This document shows, piece after piece, positions 45,953 to 59,300 of a stretch of 64,000 nucleotides of DNA (its first letter is position 1; every line of letters begins with the position of its first letter). The translations under genes and the position numbers were made by a program. The DNA is from Chenopodium formosanum (taxonomy: Eukaryota > Streptophyta > Magnoliopsida > Caryophyllales > Amaranthaceae): the NCBI GenBank assembly GCA_024500155.1, contig CM044877.1:17675501-17739500 (forward strand), read 5' to 3'. Below the pieces are notes generated by a model. The model searched no databases and was not told the DNA's origin. It saw only the letters and a program-made list of their open reading frames with translations.

Positions 45953-47613
45953 TGATCGGGATTAAGTAGGTCGTTGGTTCTACTGACCCTAATCAAATTA
46001 ACAATTTATAATGCCTAAACTTACACTAAACTAGTTAGTGGCAAGTAAAGGGTCGAACCAGTAAGGAAGCTCACTCGTCCAACATCAATATCACTAATGC
46101 AAGAGTCAAGAGGGGAAATGTTTTTGTTGATATATTGGATAAAAAGCACTAAAACTACGAATAAGCAAAGATAAAGATGAATAAAATCAATAGAAAATTA
46201 CGCTAGGGATTCGGGGGTGTCCAATATGATTAGAAAGAGGAGAATAACGGTGATTGTCATGAAACATATGCCACATAACACAAGGTTCTACCTAAACAAT
46301 TCATTCTCATGCAATAGTCTAGGCAAATCAATGAAAGAGGTCTCCCCTAATAAGGATCATTCTCATGCATCCTATTAGTTATAACCAAATCAAGGGAATA
46401 AAGAAGCATAATCCATAAAAACTCCACTTTAATAACTCATTCTCATGCAATCGTTAAAATAGAGGTGATCCTAATCTAATTCAAATCACTTTCATGCATT
46501 TGAACTAGAAAATATCAAATAGAGTGCAACAATAATCCCAAGCTAATAAAAATCATGTCTTTCATCAATATATGGCATAAGTTCAATCCAACCATCATCA
46601 TTCATCCATCATTCAATACATATCTTCCACCCCCTTCCCCTAGCTAAGAGTTTAGCCTAGAGAAGGGAGATTAAACATAATATCAAAACTAGAAATAAAC
46701 ACAAAAAACTCAAAACAAGGCATGATTGAAATATATGAAATCAATAACAACAAGATAAGCTAATAAGATAGACAAAAATAAGTAACAAAAAAAAGCAAAT
46801 AAATAATATCAAAGGAAAGGAGAAGATATTACTAAAGAAAGGATTGAAGAAAGATGAAAACATGGGTGCTTGCTTGATTGATGGAAGATTAAAACTTGAG
46901 CAAAGTTGAATACAAAGGAAGCTTGAATAACAATCTCTTTTCTCTCTCTAGATTAGGCTAGTGTTCTATGGAATTAGTACTAAGTGTTTTCTTTTTTACA
47001 AAGAGTCCCATCTATATATATGTGGCTTCACACAAAAGAAAGAGACTTAGACAACAAGGCGCAAATAAATCGTAAACCCAGTCGTGCGCGCCCGCACACG
47101 AGTCCTGTGCGCCCGCACACAATGTGTGTGCGCCCTCTCATCGTAGTGTGCGGCCGCAACTTTGTGGGTACGGGGAAAATGAGCGCGCCCGCACTTGAGT
47201 CATGCGCGCCCGCGCAAAGGTGTGTGCGCCCGCACAGCGGTCGCGCATAGGGTCGCGCAAACTCTCTGGTTTTGCTCTGTTTCTTCAGTCTGGCTGTGCG
47301 GGTTCTGACAGGGCTGCGCGCCCGCACAACCTCACATGTGCGCCCGCGCATAAGCCGCACAGCACCCCGCGCACAATAGATAACTTGGCTTCTTGATATC
47401 CTCTTTCTTTCGGCGCATAATACCTACAAAACCAAAGCATGGAGATCAAAATAAAAACAAAGCGAGAAGACTAAGAAAAGGGAAGATAAGGGAGAAAAGG
47501 AAAGAGGAAGCAAAACTAAGTAAAAATGCTTAGAAAAAGGGCCAAACAAGCGCAAATGAGGAGAAAATCCTTAGAGAAAAAGCATAAAAGAGTGGCATAA
47601 ATGCCACTCATCA
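45953..47613 (-). mobile_element. Solo LTR (1.66 kb) inserted in the Copia right LTR
   Basis: TGATCGGGATTAAG...GCCACTCATCA with the 5-bp target duplication CTAAC on both sides (45948-45952, 47614-47618); the left Copia LTR has the site empty. No ORF or primer site is inside, so it is a solo LTR. Orientation is judged minus from the TATA-like box (complement of about 47013-47024) lying downstream, in that sense, of a GC-rich array. The family is unassigned; probably Ty3/gypsy. Confidence 0.88.
47080..47365 (-). promoter_or_regulatory. Array of GCGCGCCCGCAC words in the solo LTR
   Basis: About nine copies of TGTGCGCGCCCGCAC and variants at irregular 20-40 base spacing in an otherwise AT-rich LTR, directly upstream (minus sense) of the TATA-like box. 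The open frames over this block on both strands are composition artefacts. Confidence 0.7.
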
Positions 47614-47848
47614 CTAACCTCGAGGCAACGAACCTAAAAGTCTGAAGTCGTTCTTGCAGGTGAATTTCCGTTGGAGGCTCTCGTGTTTTTGGGGCTAAGT
47701 TTTTAAGTAAGAGCCCATTTGGTCGGGTGAAGCACTCGACAAAGGTATATTTCCTATTTTGCCCTTTTCTATTTATTTTATGCATTAGTGATATTAATTA
47801 TTGGCTCGGGTTTTTTCCGCGGTGAGTAGGACTCACCAAACCCCAACA

Positions 47849-49248
47849 AAATTAATAAGTAGTTGTTTTCAAAACACGCGCTTTATTTGGTAGTTCTTGA
47901 CAAAATTTCCAAAAATTAATTTATGAGAAACGAAAAAGTTAGTGCATATGCAAGTAAAATCTTACGGATTCACTATTTTCTCACTCGAATGAGGAAGCCC
48001 GTTGCATCTCCATACTCCGTATTTATTCTTCTGAAAAATTCAATATGGTACTTCTTATGTTTTTTTTCCTTTCCATTTATGACATCATTCTATATGTATT
48101 TTTATTTTTTTTTGTGCGAAAGTGAAATTTTTTTTTCTCGAGAATTTTAATAACATACAATAAAAATTTACATATAAAAGAAGTTCTTAAAAATTAGACG
48201 CGTTTACTTATATATAAGTTTAAATAACTGAAATTGAATTAATAAAAAAATAATCACTTCTAACAAACTATCACATTATTGTAATGAGCGAAAGAAGTGA
48301 AGTGATTCATGTGAATGATAATACTATTTCTATTGAAATAAAAGTGCCAGAAGAAGCCAATAGAAAGAAGCATGTCTATTGGATATTCAATAATCTTGCT
48401 GAGAAAAGCTCCATGCAAAGGCGAAGAAGAGGAAGAAAGGTGATTTGGATTTAACTTTGAAGCTGAATGTTGGCAACACTTCTTCTATAATACATGAAGA
48501 AGAGATTTTATCATTAGACCCAGTGGCGGAGCCAGGGGGGCTAGCATGGGCCATGGCTTCCCCTATGGATGTAAATATTTGTTAAATACGACAATAAGTA
48601 ACACATACTAAGATGTTGTAGAGATGGTTTAGTGAGGTATCAATGTTTATTTTGCTTTTCTCATATTGGGTTTAATCCTGGCTTCCCCAGCCATGCCCCA
48701 AATCATTGTTGTATATAAAAAATTCTAATAAAATAAATGAAATGTGTTGGTGGTTTTATAAAAAAAAAAAAAGTCATTTTTTAATTACTAAACACCAAAG
48801 TTTTTTTTAATTAATAATATGCAATAATCTAAATGTTATACATATATATTAATTTGTTGTATTTGTTAGATTTTTATTCTTTAGTTGTCATAAAAAAAAT
48901 TCTTTCAAGTAAACATATATTATGGTTAAAAGAAAATCCTTTAAAATTGCTATATATTTTTGGGTTACATATTTTAAATAATTATAACTTTTATGAATTA
49001 TAGATAAGTAACTGAAAGTAACAAAATTAATTTTGTAATCACAATACACACATATAAGATATAATTTCACAATATGCAAAAACAAATTGAATGACAACTT
49101 CATTTGTTCAAAATTATGAGGGCTGGAACCTCTCACAGTGGGGAGAAGGGTATAAGAATCCCCGCCCAATTAAAGTACCTCTAGTACAATTTGATCCTAT
49201 TGTGAGATACAATCCTTATCACTAGACGGACCAATTAGTTTTACCTTT
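47849..49248. other. Unassigned stretch with a tiny ORF and a possible hAT-like end
   Basis: At 48284-48454 a 56-codon ORF (MSERSEVIHVNDNTISIEIK start, basic end) is preceded by no clear gene signals; I do not recognise it. At 48531 CAGTGGCGGAGCCAGG has the look of a hAT-type terminal repeat common in plants, with a weak inverted echo near 48670-48700 (CTGGCTTCCCCAGCCATGCCCC). The rest is AT-rich filler. Confidence 0.3.
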
Positions 49249-51189
49249 TGTAGACACCTAATTGTATCTCCCCAAAAATCAAACCCAGTGATAAGTATCT
49301 TTCACGACATTGATTATCGAATGAGGTGAAATGTGAAAGAGTCTCGTGATGCACCTGTTTTTAATAAAAATACTTCTTTCTAGTTTCGAAAATATTTCTT
49401 TTTCATACCCTGTATGAAAAATACCTGTTCATCAGTTTAGTTTGGTCCATGATATGGGTCCAATGATGGTGTAGTTGGATAGGGTTTGAAAAGACCTTTC
49501 CATCAATATATTATAAGCTTAATATCGATAAATAATGAGGAAGTTATGGCCAAAATACTGAACTGGGCTCAAACCAGATTTTACCTACGACCCAATGATC
49601 ATGTGGAGGGTCCAGAGGTTTAATCCTATTCCTAAACTAATTAGGATTAATTAGAAGATTCGATAAATTTCATTTTTTTAAGATAAAGATGAGATCAAAG
49701 AGTTTGAAATTGAATAAAACTTTCATTTTTTTAATTCCTAATTCTATTATAAATGAAAGACGTTAAAAAATGATCAGATATTATTTTCTTTCCTCATAAT
49801 TTTTATCCAAATCTTATATGGTTGAATATATCTTGAAATTATCTTTCCAATGATATATTATAATAATATCAATTTCGAGCTGTAACGAATAAGATAGGAA
49901 AGAAATATAAAACTCTATCCAAATCCTCCGACACCCTTCCACTATTTCGGCCATATCTTTTATTCTACAAAAGATTTTAATTGGATTGGAAATTAGACTT
50001 CAATATCTTTACAACGACATATTATATGCCTTATTTGGAATTCTTGATCAAAAGGTATGATAAAAACAAAATCTGCAAAATACCTGTCTCATCGCGCCAC
50101 GCTGGCTCAAGTTTTATTCCGATTCGAATCCTAACTCTCTCATTTTTTTTAATCATTTTGAGTCTATTTTATCTATATATATAGGGATGATATTTTCCAT
50201 TTTTAAATCATCAACAATCATCTAATTCTAATCTCTTCTCTCTGTTAAGCTAGAAGCTTATTCTTTATCCCTCTTTCTAATCCTTCCCTTTTCAAAATAC
50301 AATACCGCATTCACAAGACTTAGACTTACATAGCCAAGCTCGAAGTTGCCTTCGCCCTAAACGTGAAAGGTTCATAATTTCTGAGGGTTTGGGCCCAAAT
50401 ACATATTTCAATTATTTAAATTAATTGTCTGATTTAATATTTTCATTGAAGTTACTAACGTCTGTATTGTTTTGATAGAAAGAGATACGAGACAATAAAA
50501 TAAGTTATTTTATTGCTCTATATCTTTAGAAAGCATGCTTAGGTTATTTTAATTCTTAGTATCATGTTAGGATGTTATTTATTGTTTTCTAGTATCATGA
50601 TTAGGTTGCTTCCTATTTCTTTTATCATGTTAGTATCATGTTAAGTTAAAGCTTTGATCTTTATTGATTAGTGACATGCTAGGATTTGTTATTAATCATG
50701 TTAGTATCATGCCTAGGATCTTGCTAATATTATTATGCTTTGATGAGAATATTATTGTTATGATGATGATTGTTGTATTTATGTTGCTTGATTATGTTAT
50801 TGTTATTGCTTGATCACGTCCTCTCTTGCAGGTTTAAAGGGAATTTGTATTTGAAATCACGCTTAATAAGATAATTAATAACTTATTTAGGCTAATGTGT
50901 TTTTAATTCAAGTGATTGCCAATAATAAATTTATTTGTGCATTAATATTCAACCAACATAGATTAAAAATGTTTAGGATTAATATATTGATTGTATGTTA
51001 GTCAGAAAGCGCACATAAATATGAGAAGAATAAAGTAGAGACCTATTTAGGGCAGGTTCAATCTCTTTTAGATTGGATTTGTACCTTAATCTCGTAAAAT
51101 CCAGTCATGGTTCAGGACCATTTTGGACTTAGCGGTCTCATGGATCGTGAAGGGGTGAAACTTTCACCCTATGAAAGGTTTACAAGTTC
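49249..51189 (+). repeat. Tat-type LTR fragment, plus orientation
   Basis: It begins TGTAGACACC and follows the Tat LTR in element sense: GGTCCATGATATGGGTCCAATG near 49445, a TATA-like TATATATATAGGG near 50173, the CGTGAAAGGTTCATAATTTCTGAGGG leader near 50361, and the TTTACAAGTTCC block at its end. It is more diverged than Tat-1 and Tat-3. It is cut at 51189 by a CACTA-like end. Confidence 0.82.
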
Positions 51190-51633
51190 CACTAGTAGAA
51201 AACACTAAAAGGGAAGCGGTTCAAACCCCCTAATGGGAAGCGGTTTTGAACCGCTCCGGCTTAGGGGGCTTCCCATTGCCCATTTAAATGGGAAGCGGTT
51301 TTGGCGCCAAATCGCTTCCCATTATGTCTAAAAAAATTAAATCTTTTTTTTTTTTTCACTTAAATTAAAATACAAACAATTAACATATGCATAAACATTA
51401 TTTTTATTAATCAAATGATGTAATATTACATTTTCATCAAAAAAAAAATTGTAATTTGAAAAAAATACTTAAATTAAAATACAAACAATTAAGATATGTA
51501 AAAAAAAAATACAGCATTTTCCTCAAAAAAAAAAAGAAAATTCACCAACCGCCACCAGCCATGCGCAATTCATCCACCAAACACCAACATTCACCCACCA
51601 AAACCGTATCACCGCCCACTTATATTGTATCAC
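51190..51633. mobile_element. End of a second CACTA-like family
   Basis: It starts CACTAGTAGAAAACACTAAAA, followed by repeated direct and inverted GGGAAGCGGTT words typical of subterminal regions. A piece of about 40 bases (CTTAAATTAAAATACAAACAATTAA) is repeated about 110 bases apart (51360 and 51468). The other end is not in view because a Tekay-like element is inserted at 51634. Confidence 0.65.
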
Positions 51634-54163
51634 TGTAACACCCTGAAAATTCTTTTCCTTTAAATACCTATTCTACTCTTTAAAAATACGATTTAGGAAT
51701 ATCTAAGATATTACCGCCACCGAAAAACGGCTAAGGCAACTGTCAAAGATACACAGCGGAAGACTTAAAATCAAATAACCGTTTAAAACAATTCAACTCA
51801 AAAGTCATCCAAACTAACGTAAAGTTAAAACCAAACCAAACGAAGTCAAATATAAGTCAACCTACAACTTGGAACCATTAAAGGCCCTTATTAAAAACCG
51901 AATCAAATCCAAAACTTAATGTTAGTTCCACATATAAATAATATCATAAATAAGTAAAGCATAAAACACATCGTAACTTATGAAAACTAGCATGATTCGC
52001 TCTTCACTCATGTCCCGTCATGAATATGCTTCAATACCTGAAAAGCATATCTCTACTTGTTTCCACTACTCTCCATTAAAAATGGGTCATCATAGGGCCA
52101 AGATAAAGAAATGGCCAAAACACACATACACACAATCAGCAAAGCTGAGTACATAAGCGTAAATAAACACACTAACATGCTTTCACCTATAAACACACTA
52201 TTACCTTAATGCACCTGTTTACAAGCACACACAACATTCAACAAGACTTTTCAACTAGACCACTAAATAATTTTTTTAGCGTTGATCACACATCGAACGG
52301 GTTTCCAACTCTACCTCACCCAAATAAGTTGAGAATTGTCAACACAAAACCACACATAGGTGGCGGAATTCCAGCGCATAATAATAATTAAAAGGAATGT
52401 ACAACGTCCTAAACTCCATTAGAAGTTATGATAAAAAATAAAGTCACATAACTCCCCCCATATGTTCATACTCAAGGTATATACGTTCCAAGAGTTTTGG
52501 TGCGTAATCTCTTTCACTTTACGTTATTTACATATTATTAGACTTGGTGATGAGTCTGAAAGCATAATAATTCAATTAACAATAATTATTCAATCAAACA
52601 AACATACAAATTTAATTCTTGAATAATTAGTGACCACATAATATTTAATGTTGAACCCTTTTTAATTCTACCTCATTGTCAAAGACACCTTAAACGCATA
52701 AAGCGCCACAAGTCCTATCCCTCGGTGTTAAAAAACCTTAAGTGCACAAAGGCAACAACATACAATTTATTCCTCGTATACATAGACACTTATATAGCTC
52801 CTTTCTTATGCTTAAAGCATCAATAAAAATTATATGAACCATAATAAAATTTCTTTTCAATATTCCAAGCCAAATTAAACATGTAGTTTAATTAATCATG
52901 CATTCTAACATGCCACAAATAAAAGTATGGTCCATATCATTATGCGAAAATACAATTTTCCAATCCATAAATCATCACAAATAAATCATGTTTCACAATT
53001 CAATCACCAACACCAATAATTAACAATTCCAAACATAGACCTTAGCATGATACTACTTGTAATTGATTTAAATCAAGCCTAGCATGATACTACATCACCA
53101 AAATATACTAAGTACGCGAACGTAGCTTGAATACGATCTTAAAATCGCCACGACTAATAAAAATTGCTCACTTCAAAGTCTCCTACAATTTAAAATCATA
53201 GAAGAGTATTAACATCCACTCTACACAAATTTCTAGCAATATATACTATTATAAAACCCTTCATAATTAATTAAAATAAGCTGAAATTATATTTAAAACA
53301 TCATACTTTAGTCCCAATTAATGGGTAAATAAAATTTCTTGAAGAAACTTAGTTTTAAATACTCTACTAAAAATTCCAACACTTTATTTTAATTAAAACT
53401 TGTTGTAATTAAGCCTTAGAACACTTTAATTAAAGATCTAAACCATTATACATCATAATCCTTCATTTATTCATAAATCAAGAACCTAGGGTTTCAAAAA
53501 TTGGGGCTTTTTAATTAAAATCATAATCTGAAAATTAATTAGCATAATACTTATTATCAGACATCAAAATCAAATCCCAAAACTCAAAATTATCAATTAG
53601 AATTAAGCATAGATTAGTTATAAACAATAAAGGTTAAGTTTTTTTCCCCCCCGAAAAAGGGGACTGCTGACAGCAAACCGGCGCCAATGCCGGCTGCTGC
53701 TGTCGGCTGGGTTGATGGTGGCCGCCGCTGCTGTCGGCTGGGTTGATGGTGGTCGGCGGCCCACCGGAGGTGGTGGTGGTCCGAAATAAAGGGGAAAGGG
53801 AAGAAGAAAGAAAAAGAAAGAAGAAAAATAAGGAGAAAAGGGAGAGAAGTTTACCTTGGGTTTTCTCCACTCTGGGCAAAGTTGATTTGCCTCATAAGAG
53901 GTATATTTATACCCATTCTCTACTAACCCTTTTCCCTAAACTTTCCTCTTTTAATTTTTCTAATCCCTTACCTAATAAAATTTGCTAAAATAATACTTTC
54001 CTAAAATAAACCTCAACTTTTGTAAAATAATTTTTTAATTATACTTTCCATTTTATAAAATAATTCCAGATTTACATAAAATATATAATTAAAATACCGT
54101 AATTGAAACGTTAAAATTATTTAAATACTTTATAAAATACGTACAAAAATACGGGGTATTACA
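51634..54163 (-). repeat. 3' LTR of a Tekay-like (chromovirus) gypsy element, minus strand
   Basis: 2.53 kb with ends TGTAACACCCTG and CGGGGTATTACA; in element sense it starts TGTAATACCCCG, typical of Tekay/Del LTRs. The TATA box lies at about 53898-53915 (GGTATAAATATACC in element sense). A GC-rich pair of direct repeats (GCTGCTGTCGGCTGGGTTGA, about 33 bases apart, 53690-53750) lies in the transcribed part. Short open frames here are not genes. Confidence 0.8.
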
Positions 54164-54410
54164 TTCTACCCCCCTTAAAAGAAGTTTCGTCCCGAAACTT
54201 GGGGAAACGAAATTCAAACTTTTTCCTCACTTTGTATAATATGGCTGTAATTTTTGTCATACCTTTACCTTATTGTGTCTCTTTGAGAACAAAATTACTC
54301 AAAATACTTGGTAAAAATTGTGCAAAAAGCACAAAAATAACTAAAATCATAGGGAAAAAGCACGAAATTCTACCGCATTCTACCCCCTTAAAGAAAACAA
54401 GTTACGCCCC
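54164..54410 (-). mobile_element. Tekay-like internal stub with polypurine tract
   Basis: Next to the LTR the minus strand reads CTTTTAAGGGGGGTAGAA, a polypurine tract as in Tekay elements, preceded by CCAAGTTTCGGGACGAAAC. A second TTAAGGGGGTAGAA lies at 54376-54390. Only about 245 bases of the interior remain in the window before Tat-3. Confidence 0.75.
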
Positions 54411-55764
54411 TGTAGACACCCATTTGTGTCTCCCTAAAACCAAACCCAGTGATGAGTACCTTTCACGTCGAATCATAATTGAATGAAACGAAAGTGTGGA
54501 AAGGTCTAGTGTTGCGGAAAGTTTTTATTTCTTTTCTCTTCTCTCTGTTTTTGAAAACTTATTTTAAGAAAACAACCAATCCAGTTTGGTTGGTCCATGA
54601 TATGGGTCCAATAGTAGTGTAGTTGGATGGGGATTGCAAAGACCTTTCCAACGATATATTATAAGCCCAATTCTGATGAATATTGAGGAAATTATGGCCA
54701 ATTTACTAAACTGGGCCCGGTTTGAGCTTTATGTGCGGCCCAATTATCTAGGGGAGGGCCTAATATGATTTATCATTCCTAATGCAATTAGGAATGGTTT
54801 TAGTCTTCTAGATTCTTCTTGAAGGTTCTTTTCATTCCTAATTCAATTAGCATTGATTAATTGACTTTTGTTGACTTTTCAGAGTTTTAATCAAAATCAA
54901 ATAGCATTTTCGAAGAAATTATATTATTTTATCCTCCAGTATGGTAAATTTATCGGATTTTCAAAAACGCGTTGGAATCAGGCTTGACGCCTAACCCCAG
55001 GCCTTGGCGCCTGGAACCAGGCCTGGCGCCTGGCGCTAGTGTTGGTGCCTGGCGCCAGCTAGCCAGGGTTGGCCCAGCCCTGTTTTCTGAGCGTCAGACT
55101 CTGTTTTGTTAAATTATCTTTTTTGGCTGATTTTCTCTATAAATATCGTATTAAAAACTCGGTTTTCATTCACCAACTCTCATCAAGATTTTCTTGATTA
55201 TTTTCTCTCTCTCTTTCTCTTTTTCTAAACTTTTCTTTTCATACAAAATTCCGCATTCACAAGATCTTAGAAACACCTAGCCATATTCGAAGTTGCCTTC
55301 GCCCTAGACGTGAAAGGTTTAATTTCTGAGGGTTTGGTCCCAAATCTCTCTTTCAATTATTTAATTTAATTGTTTTGTTTTATTTTTCTTGAAGTTACTA
55401 ACGTGTGTATTTTGTTATTAGAAAGAGGTACGAGGCATCAAAGTAAGTACTTTAATGGTTTTAATTGATATTATGATGTAGAAATCATGTTTATATTGTT
55501 ATTATGATATTCCTAGTATCATGTTTAGGGGAATAGTTATAATATCAAATATGCTTAATATGATTCCTGAGATGCTTCTTATTTTCTTCCTAATATTTAT
55601 AATTGTTAGTATCATGTTAGGGTTAAAGATTTGATTTTTATTGCTTAGTGACATGCTAGGGTTTGTTATTAATTTTGTTAGTATTATGCCTAGGATCTTG
55701 CTACTATTATGCTTTAATATTAACATGAACATGATTATGATTATAATTGTTATAATTTACGATG

Positions 55765-55772
55765 ATTATGAA

Positions 55773-55865
<93 letters not shown>
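55765..55865. repeat. (ATT)n microsatellite in the Tat-3 LTR
   Basis: About 33 ATT triplets with one break near 55812. The Tat-1 LTRs have only scattered AAT/AAC triplets at this place, so it has grown here. Confidence 0.95.
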
Positions 55866-56381
55866 TTGATGATGATTATTTTATTATTTTATTATTATCA
55901 TTATTATTATTTATTATAATTATTATTCATGATATTCATTATTATTATGTGCTTGATACATTATTCTTTATTGCTTGATCACCATTATGCATGTTAAAGG
56001 GAATTGGTACTTGTAATCACGCTTAATAAGATAATTAATAATCTTGTTATGGTTAATTTGATTATAATTCAAGTGATCGCCAATAATAGTTTATTTGTGC
56101 ATTAAGTTCAACCAACATAGATAAACAGGTTTAGGGTTAAATCTAATGATTGCATGTTAATTAAAATGCGCACATGAATACGATCAGAATAAAGTAGAGG
56201 CCTATTATTAGGGCAGGTTCAATCTCTTTTACGTTGGATTTGTACCTTCATCTCCGAACCCTTATTTGGTTCAAGACCTTATGGAGTTGACGATCTCTTT
56301 GATCGTTAAGGGGTGTAACCTTCATCCTATGAACGGTTTACAAGTTCCTTAAAAAACTTGTTGGCGACTCTTTTGCTCTAT

Positions 56382-59300
56382 CACTACTACAAATCCCTTA
56401 GTTATTGGACGCTATTGGTTCGACGCTGTGTATGGGGTGTCAACGTAAAAATTAATTCCCGCTTTTTTTCGACGCTTTTATGTGTCGAACCAGTTTCAAA
56501 AGCGTCGACAACTTCGTATGATTTTCACGTGACTAAAGGCAAGGAAAATTAAAAAGAAAAAAAAAAAGAAATATAAGAAACCGCCTTATACCCACGATTA
56601 TACCCACAGTCTCACATGCATAATTCTCTCTCTCTCTCTCTCTAGCTCTTAGATCTCAGCATTACATCACGAATTAAACCTAATTGTTTTTTTTCCCTTC
56701 ATTTTTATACCATCTCAGTTCATCTATGGTTCAGATCGCTTGAAATTTAGCGGATTGGGTAGAAGCTATGATATAATTTCCTTCCTCTCCTTGTTAATTT
56801 CTTCAATTTAAGGTAATCTCATTCTTTTCCTCATTAATTTCCAAGATTTTGTGCTAAAATACCGTTCAGATTTCATTTGTTATATTTAATTGTTGTGAAA
56901 TAGCATTGAATTTGTTTTCCTCAAAAAAAAAAAAAAAAAAAAAATTTACACTGAATTTGTAGTTATTTTATAGTAGTATGTAGAAAGCCATTGTATTGGA
57001 ATCTAGGGATTTTTTGTATGCCGTGTTGGGTGCAGGGATGTAGAATTCATTTTTTATTGTTGATTTTGGTCAGACTTAGAAATTTATGTTTTTTTTTTCC
57101 AATTTTGGGTCTAATTGCAATTATTCTTTGAGAAATACTTTTTGTGGGTGTTTCGTTTCAATTTAGAGCTCTAATTGCTTAGCATTCATACACCTATATC
57201 TCTGATTGTTCTTCTTCATCCCTTAATCTCTCGTTTCTGTCCTTAAATATCTTTGTTTGGTTACTTACCTGAGCTAATTCATAGCATTTTGGTATTCCCA
57301 GGCAGGGCAAAAGAGTATTGGGAGTTTACTGCCTGATGTCAAGGATCCAAGGCAGATTTAATTAAGTTGGTTGTTTGTAGTGCTGATTACTGACTAGATT
57401 TACCTAGTTTAGAAGCTTCTAATTATTGGAGCCAATTTGATGCATGATTAGTTGTGGACTTCAGGTTTTTGTTTGTAAGTGCATGTTTTGGTACATGTTA
57501 TTTATTTATTTATTTATTTTTATGCTTGTTGCTTCTATATCTCATTTTGCTAGTAAAGTTTGCTATTGTTTTGGCACTCTCTACAAACTGATTAGTGTCC
57601 ACTAAGGTTTGCACCTCTAACTTAATATACTCTAATCCTACTTGAAGGAACACAAGTTAGATTTGATTGCTTTACTTATACTATCAGTAGCTGACATTTG
57701 CTGCTGCTTGTTTATTACTGATTACAAGCAAATATTCGAGGTAATTAACTAATTAAAAGAGGATTATACAGCTGAGAGCTGGAGAATGAAATTAAAACTC
57801 TAAATTTATCATTTTAGTTGTTTCATAATTGTTCTAGGTTCAGCTGATTTGTCAATCCCCCTTTTTGTTTTTGGTATACTTTGTAACTTTACTAGCTAGT
57901 ATAGGAGATGTTTCATCTTCATTTTCTGAATCTGCTGGGTGTTTAGCTTACCCTGAGATTTTCTCTTTTCAACTGAATTGTAAGCTAAATATTTTACTAG
58001 AGGTGTATGCTGAAACAATTTTGTGTGGCCCTTTTCTTAGAACTTGTATATATGAAATATCATGAATGTTAGTCTATTTTGTGATTATTTAGATTCTATA
58101 TTATAATTTTATGGATAATAAAGAAGGATATACCGATATATGTCTATCTTGGCTCATTTGTGAATCAGGTCATATCTTATTTTGCTTGAAAATTTTGACT
58201 TTGATATGAGAACCTGCTCTCTTCTCTGTCATTTCTCTCTCGGGTATTTTATTTAGCTCTTGTTTGGATTCAACTCGATTTGTTCCAATTCAATTGAATT
58301 ATTGCTTGTAGAGAGATCCCGAAAGTTTGTTGATTTGGTAACTGTAATTTTTATGCGTGTAGGGAGTTGTGTTTTATGTGTGTATTCAGATTCAAGCTAT
58401 GGTGGATGACTCAGAGAATGGGTAATTGTGGAGGAGACATTCCGTTTGAAACTCAATTCTTGATGGTTGAAGCCAATAAAAGCTCTACTAGCTCTAAATG
58501 ACATCGACCACCTATATTATGTTTTTACCTATATTGTTGACCTAACTTTAGAGCTGTGCTCTAAGGGAACGCCCAAGACGAGCTCAAAATATGCCTTGAA
58601 ATTGCTATGTCAAACATAATTACTCACTTATTCTGTATCAATTTTAAATATCATCAGAATAACACATGTCTCTGTTAGCATGGCAGGGTGAAGTTGAAAA
58701 GTTTGGGGGCTCATTTGCTGTATGTGGTTGCAGGTTCTAGGTTTCTAACCCTTTTGCTGTATGTGGTTAAGAAGTTCTACAACTTTGTTTCTCATGATGA
58801 TATTGGACATAAAATTACCTAGGGGAGTCCTGCTGCTCTCCTTAAACTGAGATCATAAATTTTTCTTTGAAGGATAGTTGCCGAATTCTTAACCATGAAC
58901 ATTTTCTTTTGGTGTACATGGTTTATAGGTCAAAAATATGCTTAAAATTAGGGCCTGGATGCCTGTAGACTGTAATGTTAGTTACATTTGTGAGATATTT
59001 TAACTTAAGATTATTGGATATACAGGTTTGGAATTATACGCTTTAGCTTGCATGACAACTTTGCAGGTCATGGCTCTGGTGCATATCATATTTTGAGCCT
59101 ATCGTGACCTATTAAATGTTGGCTAATGATGTCTTTTATTCTGAGTATGGATGCCTTGATACTTTTGGTAAGTTTTCAACTTCGGAATTGGATTGGTTTT
59201 AGAGAGTTGTGATTTTGGTTAGATTTGGTGGAAATTTTTTTTTTTTTTTTTTCAGAGAATGTATTTTCTATGTTTTTTTTTTTGGCATATGGCTCCCTAG

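Larger units (their letters stand above)
31089..47848 (+). mobile_element. Copia element with nested insertions
   Basis: The left LTR starts TGAAAGAAATGGTGTCC (31089) and ends CCCCAACA (37697); the right LTR starts TGAAAGGTGATGGTGTCC (45049) and ends CCCCAACA (47848). A tRNA-iMet-type primer site follows the left LTR and a purine tract precedes the right one. Apart from insertions each LTR is about 1.13-1.16 kb. Flanks AAAAT (left) and AAATT (right) are a possible but unclear target duplication. The internal region (37698-45048) is heavily decayed. Confidence 0.88.

Noticed and set aside
47028..47360. Arg-rich open frames on both strands
   Set aside because: Caused by the GCGCGCCCGCAC word array in a solo LTR.
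30189..49300. The Tat-type LTR pieces at 30189-31088 and 49249-51189 as two ends of one element
   Set aside because: They are in opposite orientations, so they are not an LTR pair.
53634..53988. Pro/Ser and Glu/Lys-rich open frames on both strands
   Set aside because: They lie in the transcribed part of a Tekay-like LTR and come from GGTGGT and GAAGAAA runs.
55641..55919. Open frame of Ile and Tyr runs
   Set aside because: Translation of the ATT microsatellite.
58370..58500. A coding exon in CACTA B (CAAGCTATGGTGGATGACTC)
   Set aside because: The frame is short and stops quickly; no recognisable protein and no clear splice borders.
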